DNA of 64,000 bases from Cordylochernes scorpioides (taxonomy: Eukaryota; Arthropoda; Arachnida; Pseudoscorpiones; Chernetidae): contig CP092879.1 of assembly GCA_030710605.1 (NCBI GenBank), positions 45,756,626-45,820,625 of the forward strand, given 5' to 3'. Shown piece after piece: positions 1-10,667 of this stretch; the stretch's first letter is position 1; each line of letters opens with the position of its first letter. The position numbers were made by a program, and so were the translations under genes. The notes under the pieces are model-generated. The model was given only the letters and a program-made list of their open reading frames with translations, was not told the origin of the DNA and ran no database searches.

Positions 1-322
1 TAATTGTGTGTATATAGGACAACTTAGGTGTATACAGGACAACTTAATTACAACAATTAATCACAAACACGCGGATTGGGGTACAGTAAATCTTAGGAAA
101 AGGCAAAAAGAAAAGAAATAAAATTTGGATGTTTTATAGCTTCCAAATCACTAACCCTCACTGTTATCACACCTACCCCGGTAAATCATACACATTCTGT
201 ATGAATTACTTCACTACTCTACAATAAAGTTTCTTTAAATGGCAAGATTTCGAGTATTAAGAGCTCATCTCTATGGAGAGACCTATTTAAATAAATTAAA
301 AAAACTAGTAAAGATATATAAA
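1..322. other. AT-rich non-coding sequence
   Basis: No gene recognised. Two near-identical short copies of a TATANAGGACAACTTA motif lie in the first 50 bases; the rest is unremarkable AT-rich DNA. Confidence 0.5.
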
Positions 323-531
323 TACACTCACTGACAAAACTTAAGAAAGTTGTACCTTTTACCATGTGTATCGGGATTCAGACAATAACTCTGAAGGATA
401 TTTGATACACAGTGACTTTATTGAAGATACACGAGATAACCGAGTGTGAACAAAATTGTCCCAGTCTCCAAGTTAAAAACAGACTACCTATCAAAGACTT
501 TCCACTTTCTTAAGTTTTGTCCATGAGTGTG
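323..531 (+). mobile_element. MITE-1 copy (Tc1/mariner-like ends)
   Basis: About 210 bp with inverted ends: left end resembles ACACTCATGGACAAAACTTA (here with CACTGACA) and right end is its reverse complement. No coding capacity. At least twelve more copies lie in this window. Inside, every copy has the same order: a GTACCTTTTA block, a GGGATTCAGACAATAACTCTG block, TTTATTGAAGA, and a poly-A/T tract near the right end. The short matching ends and flanking TA suggest a non-autonomous Tc1/mariner-type element; the superfamily is inferred. Confidence 0.75.
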
Positions 532-885
532 TGTAATCGGAAGAAAATTGGGATATACTTTTATAAAAATATCTAAAAACCTTACGCAATAAGTTTCTCT
601 CTCTCTCTCACTTTATATATATAGAAGTTTTTAGATATTTTAATTAAAGTGTATGTAATATATAATTGTGGGGATAGAATAAAACACTCCAGAGGTTAGA
701 AGTGGCATGGGAGGCTACGGTCCTAGAAAATAGGTGCTGGCGCGGCTCGAGCAATGAGATTGTCCAGTGCGACGACATCTCGTTTGACATCTAAACCCAA
801 CTGTCGTTAACATCGTCCTCTTTCCTTAAAGCTAATTGACCAATAGATAGGATCTTAACTGTCTTTAACAAGCCCCTCGCTCTTT
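532..885. other. Non-coding, CT microsatellite
   Basis: A (TC)n tract at about 598-611. The part from 690 to 885 is less AT-rich but shows no usable reading frame and I do not recognise it. Confidence 0.4.
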
Positions 886-1176
886 TTATAGCCGACGTAA
901 ACTAGCGGCCTCGGGTCGGTGACAAAGCCACAACACCAGCTTTGGCAAACTGAGAAGCATCCACCTGGAGATCATTGTTTCGGGGTAAAGGCCCTTATCA
1001 GTTCGGGGTAGACTTTATTCTATGAGATCCATAAGGGATCTAATGGTATTTTCGCAATCCGTCAAAGAGGTGTTTAGTTGTAGACCATGGTCTCCATATG
1101 GACGCTTCTCAGTTTACCAAAGCTGGTGTTGTGGCTTTGTCACCGACCCGAGGCCGCTAGTTTCCGGGGACTGTCA
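886..1176. mobile_element. Foldback element F1, inverted pair (hammerhead family)
   Basis: Two arms face each other: the left arm (about 900-1000) and right arm (about 1095-1170) are reverse complements built on GGTGACAAAGCCACAACACC and CAGCTTTGGCAAACTGAGAAG. The left arm carries, on the minus strand, a decayed hammerhead core (CTGATAA, GGGC/CCCC stem, GAAAC); the right arm keeps only the 3' half (ACCATGGTC) on the plus strand. Same family as the intact motif at 12423-12477. Confidence 0.65.
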
Positions 1177-1770
1177 ATAGATGGCGTCTAGCTACCATGT
1201 ACAAAACCGCAACTTTATGTTGTATATTTATATGTACCAAATGACAGAATATGAACAAAGGAATAAACATATAAAACAGGTAGTCCAGAACACGACCATT
1301 TTCCATGTTTTATACTTTCAAACGCAGTATGTAAATAAATGTGACCCTAAAGGGATTCAGGTATGACCCCCACGTCATGAAGTAATACCTCTAATGAGGC
1401 ACGAAGCGGTTTTACTACCATTAGCTTCCCCGCGTATCTATAAAGTTCCGTTAAAAAAATTAATACTGTTGTGATTTGCATAGAGGACACGGTGAATTAT
1501 ATTTACATATAGGAGTGTTTCACTAAATGAGGTTCCCAACTCGGGACTTACACAACATGTGTCAACGTTGCCTGATGATACAGCAGTTTTGTGTTACTCT
1601 GTTTTTTTTTTTTTTTTTTACAACCGTCGTCTGGAAGTTCCCACTACCTGCTTTAACTCGTCTGTCATCGCTTCAGTGAGATTCCTGTGTGTGTACCGTA
1701 CAATACCTATTCATGATAAAAGTGTGAAAAACGTTTTAAAATATTTTCTCACAATGAGTTTCTTTTTATC
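1177..1770. other. Non-coding
   Basis: No gene recognised. A homopolymer T tract lies at about 1600-1618. Short open frames here have no protein-like composition. Confidence 0.4.
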
Positions 1771-1945
1771 TTAAAACGCTAGCTTTCAAGCGATAATCGC
1801 TCTTCAACAGGCTTAATTAAAAAACATCGACTATATCTTACAAGAACTATTCACAGATACATGCGTTCCCAGAGTATGTATTTGTAAATATTTCTTGTAA
1901 GAAGCCCGTTGAAGAGCGATTATCACTTGAAAGCTAGCATTTTAA
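1771..1945. repeat. Foldback element F7 (inverted pair)
   Basis: Arms 1774-1815 and 1903-1945 are inverted copies (AAAACGCTAGCTTTCAAG... and ...CTTGAAAGCTAGCATTTT). Each arm ends in a GAAAGCTAGC motif preceded by a GTTGAAGAGC stem segment, the decayed hammerhead-like signature also seen near 21.2, 22.1, 41.4 and 61.8 kb. Another GAAAGCTAGCATTTT piece lies at about 14941. Confidence 0.5.
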
Positions 1946-2430
1946 AATTTAAAAAAAATATTTGTGAGAAATGATTTTTATATTTTTAAACTGTACAATA
2001 CCTCTTGATCTTGGTACATGTTAACTAATCAATTAATTGAACGGTGTACTGAGAAACGACGCTGTAGGGTGAGATGGGTTATAGAGAAAATTGTTCTGGC
2101 TCCAACCCCAAGAATCCACTTTTGGAACGGCAGATCTGTTTTTTTCCCCAACTGTACCAGACAAGTTCCAGGAAGTTTTTAGAGCAAAAAATGGAATATT
2201 TTCTAATAATTATATCAAGGATAAAATTTGGTTATTAATAAATAAAGAATAACTTATATAAATGATATATACAATGCACATGGCACCTTTGTCCCCGCTG
2301 CAGAGTTTGATGGAGTATCGCCAGTGAGTTTCTCATATAAAAGAAAAAGTTATTTTAAAACAATTGACAAAACTCTCTTTCCTGGAACCTATCATTAGAC
2401 ATAAAAGGTTACATTACCCAAACAAGAATC
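1946..2430. other. Non-coding
   Basis: AT-rich; nothing recognised apart from what may be decayed upstream parts of the LINE fragment that follows. Confidence 0.35.
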
Positions 2431-2433
2431 ACT

Positions 2434-2712
2434 TTGACTTTACTAAGAGAAAGTCACATTCAAATAATTAAAAAGGAAGATGTAATTTGTAAATTCTGCA
2501 AAACTGAAAGCATAGAAGAAATGACCCACTACATCTCTGAATGCACTATTGTTAACGAGGAACGGAATAAGATCTTAAAGAACATTATCCAAGTCTACGT
2601 GAACCCAGTTCAGCTAATCAGAATAATGTCCGAAAAAAAATATATAGCGATAGAATTCTTTAACTTTCATAAAGCGTTAGAGAACAAGGTAATCTCTAAG
2701 AACAAAAACTAG
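2434..2712 (+). pseudogene. LINE reverse-transcriptase C-terminal remnant
   Basis: A 92-residue frame contains a Cys-x2-Cys ... His ... Cys cluster (CKFCKTESIEEMTHYISEC), the knuckle found at the C-terminus of many non-LTR retrotransposon polyproteins. It is followed at 2855-2880 by a short AATAAAGCTGTTGTTGTTG tail, the kind of 3' end such LINEs carry. Upstream RT motifs are absent, so this is a 5'-truncated dead copy. Clade not assignable from this length. Confidence 0.55.
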
Positions 2713-3012
2713 AACAATTTCCTTCCATAGTTAATTTGTATAGTTATGTTGAATACTTTGATTTCCTTTTCATTTTCCCTTCTCTCCTTTGTTTATGTTT
2801 TTTCCCCCTTTCTCCATGAAAATGATGTATGGCGAGTTCTTACAGGACGGAAATATCCTAATAAAGCTGTTGTTGTTGACAAAGCTCTCTATGTATTATT
2901 TAAAATATCAACTATAAAACTAATAAGGCATTTACTATTCATAAATCGAAAAATGAAATAATTATCCCCTCTAATAAAACTAGTTATTTTTAAACAAATA
3001 TAATAAGTTATT

Positions 3013-3237
3013 AACTAATAGACAAAACTTAAGGATGTGAAAAGTCTTTGATATCGCCGGTCCTCTTTTATTTATTTTTTTTTTTTTAAGGAGACAGAGG
3101 CAATTTTGTTTACACTCGGTTATCTCGTGTGTCTTCGATAAAGGTTACTGTATATCAAATATCTTTCAGAGTTATTGTCTCAATCCCGATATACATGCTG
3201 AAAGGTACAACTTTCTTAAGTTTTGTCCATGAGTGTA
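3013..3237 (-). mobile_element. MITE-1 copy
   Basis: Starts at AATAGACAAAACTTAAGGA and ends at TTAAGTTTTGTCCATGAGTG; internal blocks run in the minus orientation relative to the copy at 323. About 225 bp, non-coding. Confidence 0.8.
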
Positions 3238-3362
3238 CTTTAAGGTAAAATGTTTCTTATTTTGCAACATATGTGAACAAGATTTCTGTGTTTGAAGAAG
3301 CCTTTACCCAAGAGTAATACTATTTCTATCAATCAATATATCTCTGAGGGTGAATATAATAT

Positions 3363-4070
3363 TGCCACGTGGAAAATTAGGGAAGACAAAAACTTCAGGA
3401 GGAAACAAAATTTATTTCAGGGAAGGACAAACTATCAAAGGTAAACAAAAGATAAGCCACGAGGGAAATTTACAGAGTCGCAAGATATAAAACATAAAAA
3501 TGACCACTCTGTTAAATAAAAAATAATAAAATTAAGAAATAATATGTTACATAGCTTCTTCCCTATGGGAGCTGTGACCCACAGCTAGCAATTTTTGTAG
3601 ATACTGACGTGGATTTGACGTGCTTCTGCCAAAGATTCCATCGAAGTCTTGGAACTTTGTCCCTAGTACCTTTGCGTCCATTTTCTTGCGGCGTGAAGAG
3701 CGGCTTTGTCGTCGTATCGTCTATAGGGACATCGTCATCTTCGAGGGAAGTCTTGGCTTTAGCACGGCGGTGGAATCCTGATGTCAGTCTCCGAAAATGT
3801 AGATCACAGCACCCATGGCTTCAAGGTCTTCTCGGCGATCTTCAGTTTTCTTCCCTAACTTACCCAGCATCTCCACCAAAATGCCACGTGGAAAATTAGG
3901 GAAGACAAAAACTTCAGGAGGAAACAAAATTTATTTCAGGGAAGGACAAACTATCAAAGGTAAACAAAAGATAAGCCACGAGGGAAATTTACAGAGTCGC
4001 AAGATATAAAACATAAAAATGACCACTCTGTTAAATAAAAAATAATAAAATTAAGAAATACTATGTTACA
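3363..4070 (-). mobile_element. Miniature LTR retrotransposon (TRIM-like), with LTRs, PBS and PPT
   Basis: Two direct repeats of exactly 189 bp (3363-3551 and 3882-4070), each TG...CA, flank only 330 bp. On the minus strand the 5' LTR (4070-3882) is followed after 3 nt by a primer-binding site (3878-3863, reading TGGTGGAGATGCTGGG) that fits the 3' end of a tRNA-Ala type acceptor (GCAUCUCCACCA) over 12 nt. A purine-rich AGGGAAGAAG tract lies just before the 3' LTR. A second partial LTR end extends to 4099, and ATAT flanks both sides. The internal part keeps decayed coding in sense. The two LTRs are nearly identical, so the insertion is fairly recent. A solo LTR of the same family is at 15389-15726. 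Confidence 0.75.
3552..3881 (-). pseudogene. Internal coding remnant of the TRIM-like element
   Basis: On the minus strand a short frame opens with ATG at about 3868 and stops after 28 codons. A second frame then runs about 90 codons (stop at about 3572), rich in Lys, Arg, Asp and Thr, including PLFTPQENGRKG and RLRWNLWQKHVKS. It looks like fused scraps of a longer gag-pol ORF after large internal deletion. No RT, protease or integrase catalytic motif is visible. Confidence 0.4.
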
Positions 4071-4124
4071 TAAATAAAATTAATAAATACTATGTTACAA
4101 TATGCTACCAATAATCAATTTATA

Positions 4125-5792
4125 TACACTCATGGACAAAGCTTAAGGAAGTCGTACCTTTTAGTATGTAAATCGGGATTCAGACAATAACTCTGAAAGA
4201 TACACTCATGGACAAAGCTTAAGGAAGTCGTACCTTTTAGTATGTAAATCGGGATTCAGACAATAACTCTGAAAGATACACTCATGGACAAAGCTTAAGG
4301 AAGTCGTACCTTTTAGTATGTAAATCGGGATTCAGACAATAACTCTGAAAGATACACTCATGGACAAAGCTAAAGGAAGTCGTACCTTTTAGTATGTAAA
4401 TCGGGATTCAGACAATAACTCTGAAAGATACACTCATAGACAAAGCTTAAGGAAGTTGTACCTTTTAGTATGTAAATCGGGATTCAGACAATAACTCTGA
4501 AAGATACACTCATGGACAAAGCTTAAGGAAGTTGTACCTTTTAGTATGTAAATCGGGATTCAGACAATAACTCTGAAAGATACACTCATGGACAAAGCTT
4601 AAGGAAGTTGTACCTTTTAGTATGTAAATCGGGATTCAGACAATAACTCTGAAAGATACACTCATGGACAAAGCTTAAGGAAGTTGTACCTTTTAGTATG
4701 TAAATCGGGATTCAGACAATAATTCTGAAAGATACACTCATGGACAAAACTTAAGGAAGTTTTACCTTTTAGCATGTATATCGGGATTCCGACAATAACT
4801 CTGAAAGATACACTCATAGACAAAGCTTAAGGAAGTTGTACCTTTTAGTATGTAAATCGGGATTCAGACAATAACTCTGAAAGATACACTCATAGACAAA
4901 ACTTAAGGAAGTTGTACCTTATAGTATGTAAATCGGGATTCAGACAATAACTCTGAAAGACACACTCATGGACAAAACTTAAGGAAGTCGTACCTTTTAG
5001 TATGTAAATCGGGATTCAGACAATAACTCTGAAAGATACACTCATGGACAAAACTTAAGGAAGTTTTACCTTTTAGCATGTATATCGGGATTCAGACAAT
5101 AACTCTGAAAGATACACTCATAGACAAAGCTTAAGGAAGTTGCACCTTTTAGTATGTAAATCGGGATTCAGACAATAACTCTGAAAGATACACTCATAGA
5201 CAAAACTTAAGGAAGTTGTACCTTATAGTATGTAAATCGGGATTCAGACAATAACTCTGAAAGATACACTCATGGACAAAACTTAAGGAAGTCGTACCTT
5301 TTAGTATGTAAATCGGGATTCAGACAATAACTCTGAAAGACACACTCATGGACAAAACTTAAGGAAGTCGTACCTTTTAGTATGTAAATCGGGATTCAGA
5401 CAATAACTCTGAAAGATACACTCATGGACAAAACTTAAGGAAGTTGTACCTTTTAGTATGTAAATCGGGATTCAGACAATAACTCTGAAAGATACACTCA
5501 TGGACAAAACTTAAGGAAGTTGTACCTTTTAGCATGTAAATCGGGATTCTGATAATAACTCTGAAAGATACACTCATGGACAAAACCTAAGGAAGTTGTA
5601 TCTTTTATCATGTATATCAGGATTCAGACAATAACTCTGAAAAATATTTGATACATAGTGACCTTTATTGAAGAAACACAAGATAACCAAATATAAACAA
5701 AATTGTCTCTGCCTCCTTAAAGAAAAAAAAAATCAGACGACCATCGACATCAAAGATTTTCCACTTCCTTAAGTTTTTCCCATGAGACTGTA
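4125..5792 (+). mobile_element. MITE-1 copy with its left end expanded into a 76-bp satellite
   Basis: Twenty tandem copies of a 76-bp unit run from 4125 to about 5640. Each unit is exactly the MITE-1 left end: ACACTCATGGACAAAGCTTA, GTACCTTTTAGTATG, GGGATTCAGACAATAACTCTG. After the last unit the sequence continues through the MITE's middle and right end to 5792. Units differ by a few bases (AAAGC/AAAAC, GTCGTACC/GTTGTACC) in a pattern that repeats in blocks, so the array grew by duplication of multi-unit segments. Confidence 0.9.
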
Positions 5793-5799
5793 ACCATGT

Positions 5800-6235
5800 C
5801 GAGAGGTGAAATATAGTGTAGAATTTCCATAGAGGATTTAAAAATGAATTTACATCAGGTAATTGGTAGAACGAGGTTTGAAATTTTTGCTGCAGATGTT
5901 TCTTTTGAATGAAAAATCGTAATTTATTTTAAGGATAAATAACGACTATTTCTATCCTTAGGGATGAAGTATGAAAGGATGAATTGTGAAGGGTAATGAT
6001 AAACGGAAAAATAAAAGTGTCCAGGGATGGGAAACGAACCCACAGTGTTTCGCTTACCGTTTTATCAATACTCTTCACAATTCATCCTTTCATACTTCAT
6101 CCCTAAGGATAGAAATAGTGGTTATTTCTCCTTAAAATAAATTACGATTTTTCATTCAAAAGAAACATTTGCGGCAAAATTGTCAAACCTCGTTCTACAA
6201 TCATAAGTCGCATTATATTGTATTATAAGTTGGTA
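5800..6235. mobile_element. Foldback element Y with long inverted arms
   Basis: Arms of about 110 bp (5870-5990 and 6065-6200) are inverted copies containing TAAGGATAGAAATAG and GATGAATTGTGAAG. The loop (6018-6060) holds GGGATGGGAAACGAACCC, half of the tRNA-like insert seen complete at 50969-51037. Outer ends include TATAATGCGACTTATGATTGTAGAACG. Other copies: 11590, 17417, 27130 and 50771. Confidence 0.7.
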
Positions 6236-6439
6236 ATCAAAATATACAAGTATCTTATATAAACTATAAGTTATATTTATTGGAATAAATATTCCATTGC
6301 ACATAGTATATAATGCCCAAATACCACAATCTTTAATAGATGTTTTCAGGTATAAGAATTTTGCTATTTACTTTTATAAAAATACTCGAAAAATCTATGG
6401 TAATGTTTCTATTGCATAAGGTTTTTGTAATAAAGAAAC

Positions 6440-7640
6440 ATATTGCGTATGTAAACATCAGCAACTTTCAGTTGCACGATAAGGAGATGCCTTTTTTCAT
6501 AATTTATGCACCTTATCCCAGTACAATATCACATCTGTACTATTTTTTCACATTGTGTCACGGTCTCACGCAATTCTGGCCTTAACTACCCGTTTCATGA
6601 TTTTTCAGGATGCCTTAAATGACCAGTTTTTTGGTCGTTGAGGTACAGCTTGCACCACGCTGATGAGGGCCAACAGCCCGAAACGCGTACGTGGTTAGCT
6701 TTTCTTGATTAATCAAGAATGGGTAATTGGCCAATTCTGGAATAATTAGAAATCAAGGAGAATAGTTGATATTTATTCCGATAGATGGCGCAAGCCATCA
6801 GCAACTTTCAGTTTCACGATAAGGAGATGCCTTTTTCATAATATTACGTAAGGTTTTTCAATTAAAGAAAGGTATTGCAAAAGGTTTTTCGATTTTTTTA
6901 TAAAAGTAAAAATCGCAAATTTCTTATATCTGAAAAAATGAACCCAAAAAACTTCGAATTTTTTGGAATATTATAGAATGAAGCTGTATAAGAAATCCCT
7001 TTGTCTGGCTAGATGGAGAAGTAAATAAAGAAAAATTTTCCACGTAAGTGAAAAATAGTACAAAAGTGAATTTTTACTTGGATCAGATGATAAATTGAGA
7101 AAAGGGGCATTTTTTGATTGTGAAATTAAAAGTTGCTGATGGCTTGCGCCATCTATCGGAATAAATATCAACTAATTGTTGATTTCTTTATTTATTCCAA
7201 AATTGACCAAAAATACCGTTTCTTGATTAATCAGAGAATTTAAAAATATTGGAAAAATCGACGATTAGTTGATATTTATTCCGATAGATGGCGTAAGCCA
7301 TCCGTAACTTTTAGTTGCACGATCAGGAAATTCCCCTTTTTCTCAATTTATCTACCTGATTCAAGTACAAATTCTACTTTTGTACTATGTTCACCTACTG
7401 AATGTGTTTCTTTATTTACTTCTCCATCTAACCAGACAAAGGCATTTCTTATACACGATCAGGGAATGCCTTTTTTTCTCAATTTATCCACCTGATTCAA
7501 GTACAAATTCTACTTTTGTACTATTTTCACCTACGGAATATGTTTCTTTATTTACTTCTCCATCTAACCAGACAAAGGCATTTCTTATACACGATCAGGA
7601 AATGCCCCTTTTTCGCAATATTACGTAAGGTTTTCGAATA
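6440..7640. repeat. F2 repeat array (hammerhead family)
   Basis: A block of rearranged copies of one family. Recurrent pieces are ATAGATGGCGCAAGCCATCAG, GCAACTTTCAGTTGCACGAT, GGAGATGCC, and TTGATTAATCAAGAA. Pieces occur in both orientations (7100-7190 inverted to 6780-6850), and 7318-7610 contains a direct tandem duplication of about 140 bp. One unit (6590-6770) carries an intact hammerhead-ribozyme motif. Fragments of the family recur at 13255, 24150, 25650 and 27700. Confidence 0.6.
6655..6694 (+). ncRNA. Hammerhead ribozyme motif, type I, short stem III (F2)
   Basis: All conserved core positions are present. Stem I is CCACG (6655-6659) with CGTGG (6690-6694). The CTGATGA box is at 6660-6666. 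Stem II is GGGC/GCCC with a CAACA loop (6667-6679). GAA is at 6680-6682. Stem III is AC/GT closed by GC (6683-6688), with H17 = A at 6689, so cleavage is predicted after position 6689. Outside stem I, GCT (6649-6651 region) and AGC (6697-6699) can extend the pairing. A two-base-pair stem III is the form known from Penelope-like elements and animal retrozymes. Activity is inferred, not shown. Confidence 0.72.
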
Positions 7641-7958
7641 TTTTTATAAATAGATGTTTTAACAAAGAGAACCAAAAAGGTAATAAATCGTCACGTAGAA
7701 TTGTGAAGGATCCCGTCAGAAAAGAATAACAAGTTAGAAGAAAACGAGAATTTCCCACCCCAAGAGGCCGCTAGCAGGGTAAATATTGGATTGGCCCAGA
7801 AATTGTTCTTCTTTCTCCCTTCTGGTTGCTATAGCAGCTCCTCGACATGTCAGTTCTGGGTGTTTCAAACTTATTTATTAGCGACTATAGCTGAATGAAC
7901 CCGTGTACTACCCGAGTGGGTGTTCTCCCAACCAATATTGCTTTAACAAATGTGATTT
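7641..7958. other. Non-coding
   Basis: No feature recognised; no protein-like frame. Confidence 0.4.
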
Positions 7959-7959
7959 A

Positions 7960-8872
7960 TTAAGAAGTTGTACCTTTTAGTGTTACACTTATAGATAAAA
8001 AAGAAGGAAGTTGTACCTTTTAGTGTATGTACACTTATGGACAGGACTTAAGGAATTTGTACCTTTTAGTTTATTTACACTTATGGACAGAACTTAAAGA
8101 ATTTGTACCTTTTAGTGTATGTACACTTATGGACAGAACTTAAGGAATTTGTACCTTTTAGTGTATGTATACTTAGGGACAGAACTTAATGAAGTTGTAC
8201 CTTTTATTGTATGTACACTCATGGTCAAAACTTAAGTAAGTTGTACCTATTTGTATGTACACTCATGGTCAAAACTAAAGGAAGTTGTACCTTTTAGTTT
8301 ATTTACACTTATGGACAGAACTTAAGGAATTTGTACCTTTTAGTGTATGTATACTTAGGGACAGAACTTAATGAAGTTGTACCTTTTATTGTATGTACAC
8401 TCATGGTCAAAACTTAAGTAAGTTGTACCTATTTGTATGTACACTCATGGTCAAAACTTAAGTAAATTGTACCTATTTGTATGTACACTCGTACACAAAA
8501 CTAAAGGAAGTTGTACCTTTTAGTGTATTTACACTTATGAACAGAACTTAAGGAATTTGTACCTTTTAGTGTATGTATACTTAGGGACAAAACTTAATGA
8601 AGTTGTACCTTTTATTGTATGTACACTCATGGTCAAAACTTAAGTAAGTTGCACCTATTTGTATGTACACTCGTATACAAAACTAAAGAAAGTTGTACCT
8701 TTTAGTATGTATATCGGGATTCAGACAATAACTCTGAAAGATATTACAGTGACCTTTATTGAAGACACACGAGATAACAAGTGTGAACAAAATTGCCGCT
8801 GTCTCCTTAAAAAAAAATAGATTACGGCGACATCAAAATACGAAGTTCCTTTAGTTTTGTCGATGAGTGTAT
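7960..8872 (+). mobile_element. MITE-1 copy with a second, ~46-bp satellite expansion
   Basis: About fifteen units of roughly 46 bp (7975-8690) consist of ACACTTATGGACAGAACTTA or ACACTCATGGTCAAAACTTA followed by GTACCTTTTAGTGTATG. This is the outer half of the 76-bp unit seen at 4125. The array again runs into the single-copy MITE middle and right end, ending CGATGAGTGT at about 8870. Array period, unit boundary and variants differ from the 4.1-kb array, so this is an independent expansion. Confidence 0.85.
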
Positions 8873-9060
8873 ACAGTATATATGCACGTATATATGTATG
8901 CATGTATTTGGGGATTGTATTTTATTCGTGGGATAAATAACCAGCTGGTTCAACACTGTTTTCCTTGTTCATGAATAACTTTCTAATAAAGCCAGCTGTT
9001 ATTGCTTGTGCCAGCTGTACTCTGCCTGAAAAAGTATGCCATAGTTTAAAGAAGAGGCTG
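8873..9060. other. Non-coding
   Basis: Short AT-rich stretch with a TATATGCACGTATATATG repeat; no gene recognised. Confidence 0.3.
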
Positions 9061-9074
9061 GTAAAGACTTTGAT

Positions 9075-9238
9075 ATGGGAATTCGAAACTATTATAGACG
9101 CGTATGATTCTTTTAAAAATCAAACAATTTTCTACTGCCTTACTGCAATGAAAAATTAATGGGAGGGCCTGGTTCATCAGTGGTGAACCCTCCCAGCGGT
9201 TTCGCCTGTTTAATCTAGCATACCGCTGTTATATTGCA
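9075..9238 (+). mobile_element. Element Z, one arm
   Basis: Carries the Z-arm blocks in order: TTCGAAACTATTATAGACGCG, ACTGCCTTACTGCAATG, GGGAGGGCCTGG, CATCAGTGGTGAACCCTCCC, AGCGGTTTCGCC and CCGCTGTTATATTGCAT. The minus strand reads GAAAC ... CTGATGA, a type II hammerhead-like arrangement (see findings). Confidence 0.6.
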
Positions 9239-9240
9239 TT

Positions 9241-9890
9241 TCTCGGTTTACCTTTTATACTGATATGGGTAATAGGCAAGATAAATGAAAATTTTGTAAG
9301 AATTTGAAATGTATATCTGGAAAATATAGGTAAAAATAAGATTGTTTTTGACTGGATCAGGAATGAATAAATCTTAATACGTTTGAAGTCTTTTGAAGAT
9401 GCCCAGAAAAGACAGAAACATTGGTCATCTATTAAGAAGAAATGGATTGAGAGAAAGAGATGAAGAATGCTCAGGAGTGTAAACTGAAGAGAACTGTTGA
9501 CATCAGAAGACACAGTATTTTGTCAAACACAGACAAACTATCAAAGGTTTGCGACACACCATCGTTGACATTTTTTCACACAAATATTGGCAGGAAGGTA
9601 GACGTGTGGTTGAGACAGACAGGAAAGTCCGTACTGTCTATCTTTGGATGGCGTACTAAATATTCCTTCTCATGTCGACAGTTTTCGAAAGTTGATCTTA
9701 TTCATCTTGGTCTCAAGACATGCTATGATGGCATTGGCTTGTGACCTGAGGTCGTTTTATTAGATATTTCTAATTTGGAATTAGGAGACAACTCTTTCCA
9801 GCAGCCTTTATATAACCATACGCTCACTATTAGAGAAACTAAATTTATACAAAATGAAATGATTTAAAAACACGAATATTTCTTTAATAC
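9241..9890. other. Non-coding
   Basis: A 94-codon plus-strand frame (9460-9744) has no recognisable motif and overlaps an equally long minus frame; I do not support it as a gene. Confidence 0.35.
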
Positions 9891-9892
9891 AC

Positions 9893-10075
9893 ACAATACA
9901 AACTTCTACTGTCCTTACTGCGATGAAAAATTATATTGGGAGGGCTTTGCTCATCAGTGGTGAACTCTCCCAGCGGTGGAATCACAGAGGGTTCACCACT
10001 GATGAGCCAAGCCCTCCCAATATATTTTTTTCATCGCAATAAGGACAGTATAAGTTTGTATTGTGTATAAAAGAA
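9893..10075. mobile_element. Element Z, palindromic copy
   Basis: Two inverted arms meet near 9975: left arm GGGAGGGCTTTGCTCATCAG, right arm CTGATGAGCCAAGCCCTCCC. Ends match TACTGTCCTTACTGCGATG and its complement. Confidence 0.65.
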
Positions 10076-10139
10076 ACATTCGTGTTTTTAAATCCTTTCA
10101 TTTTGTATATATAGATGGCGCGTTATTGCTTTGTGTTAA

Positions 10140-10392
10140 TTTATGCCAAACTACATTTATATATTTCTTGAAAATGAAGATACTTCGGCCAGTGAATCTT
10201 TTTATTACCTCGACGTTTCGACAAAAATCTTTTGTCCTCGTCAGGAGCAAACAAAAATTAAACATTCAGCAAGGCGTAATTATCGTAAATATTGAGGCTG
10301 CCTGGCCGGTATATTTCTTGAATTATCGTAAATATTGAGAAATATTAAGAAATATGAATGCCGGCCAGGCAGCCTCAATATTTACGATACAT
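10140..10392. mobile_element. Element F5 with hammerhead motif and palindrome
   Basis: Contains TTCGGCCAGTGAATC, an AAGATTTTTGTC-type hammerhead on the minus strand (10208-10249), then an inverted repeat whose arms (10293-10312 and 10362-10385) read TTGAGGCTGCCTGGCCGG and CCGGCCAGGCAGCCTCAA. Fragments of F5 recur at 28915-29005 and 61460-61500. Confidence 0.55.
10208..10249 (-). ncRNA. Hammerhead ribozyme-like motif (F5)
   Basis: Minus strand: CTC before CTGACGA (10244-10238). An unpaired G precedes stem II, GACAAAA/TTTTGTC (7 bp, tight loop). Then GAAACGTC (10219-10212) and GAGG, which pairs with the CTC. The core CUGANGA/GAAA is intact. Stem III would be only the palindrome ACGU without a loop, so a monomer may not fold; dimeric hammerheads with palindromic stem III are known. 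Moderate support. Confidence 0.45.
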
Positions 10393-10454
10393 TTATATAT
10401 GCATAAATACTATTTTGCATATCAACAATATTACATTTAATCTTCATTAATATT

Positions 10455-10667
10455 TACACTCATGGACAAAACTTAAGGAAGTTGTACCTTTTACCATGTA
10501 TATTGGGATTCAGACAATAACTCTGAAAGATATTACAGTGACCTATATTGTAGACACACGAGATAACCAAATGTGAACAAAATTGCCTCTGTCTCCTTCA
10601 AAAAAAAAAATATACGACCGACGACATTAGACTTTCCACTTACTTCAATTTTTTTCCGTGAATGTTT
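10455..10667 (+). mobile_element. MITE-1 copy
   Basis: About 213 bp with left end ACACTCATGGACAAAACTTA and a decayed right end (CCGTGAATGT). Single-copy left unit, no expansion. Confidence 0.8.
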
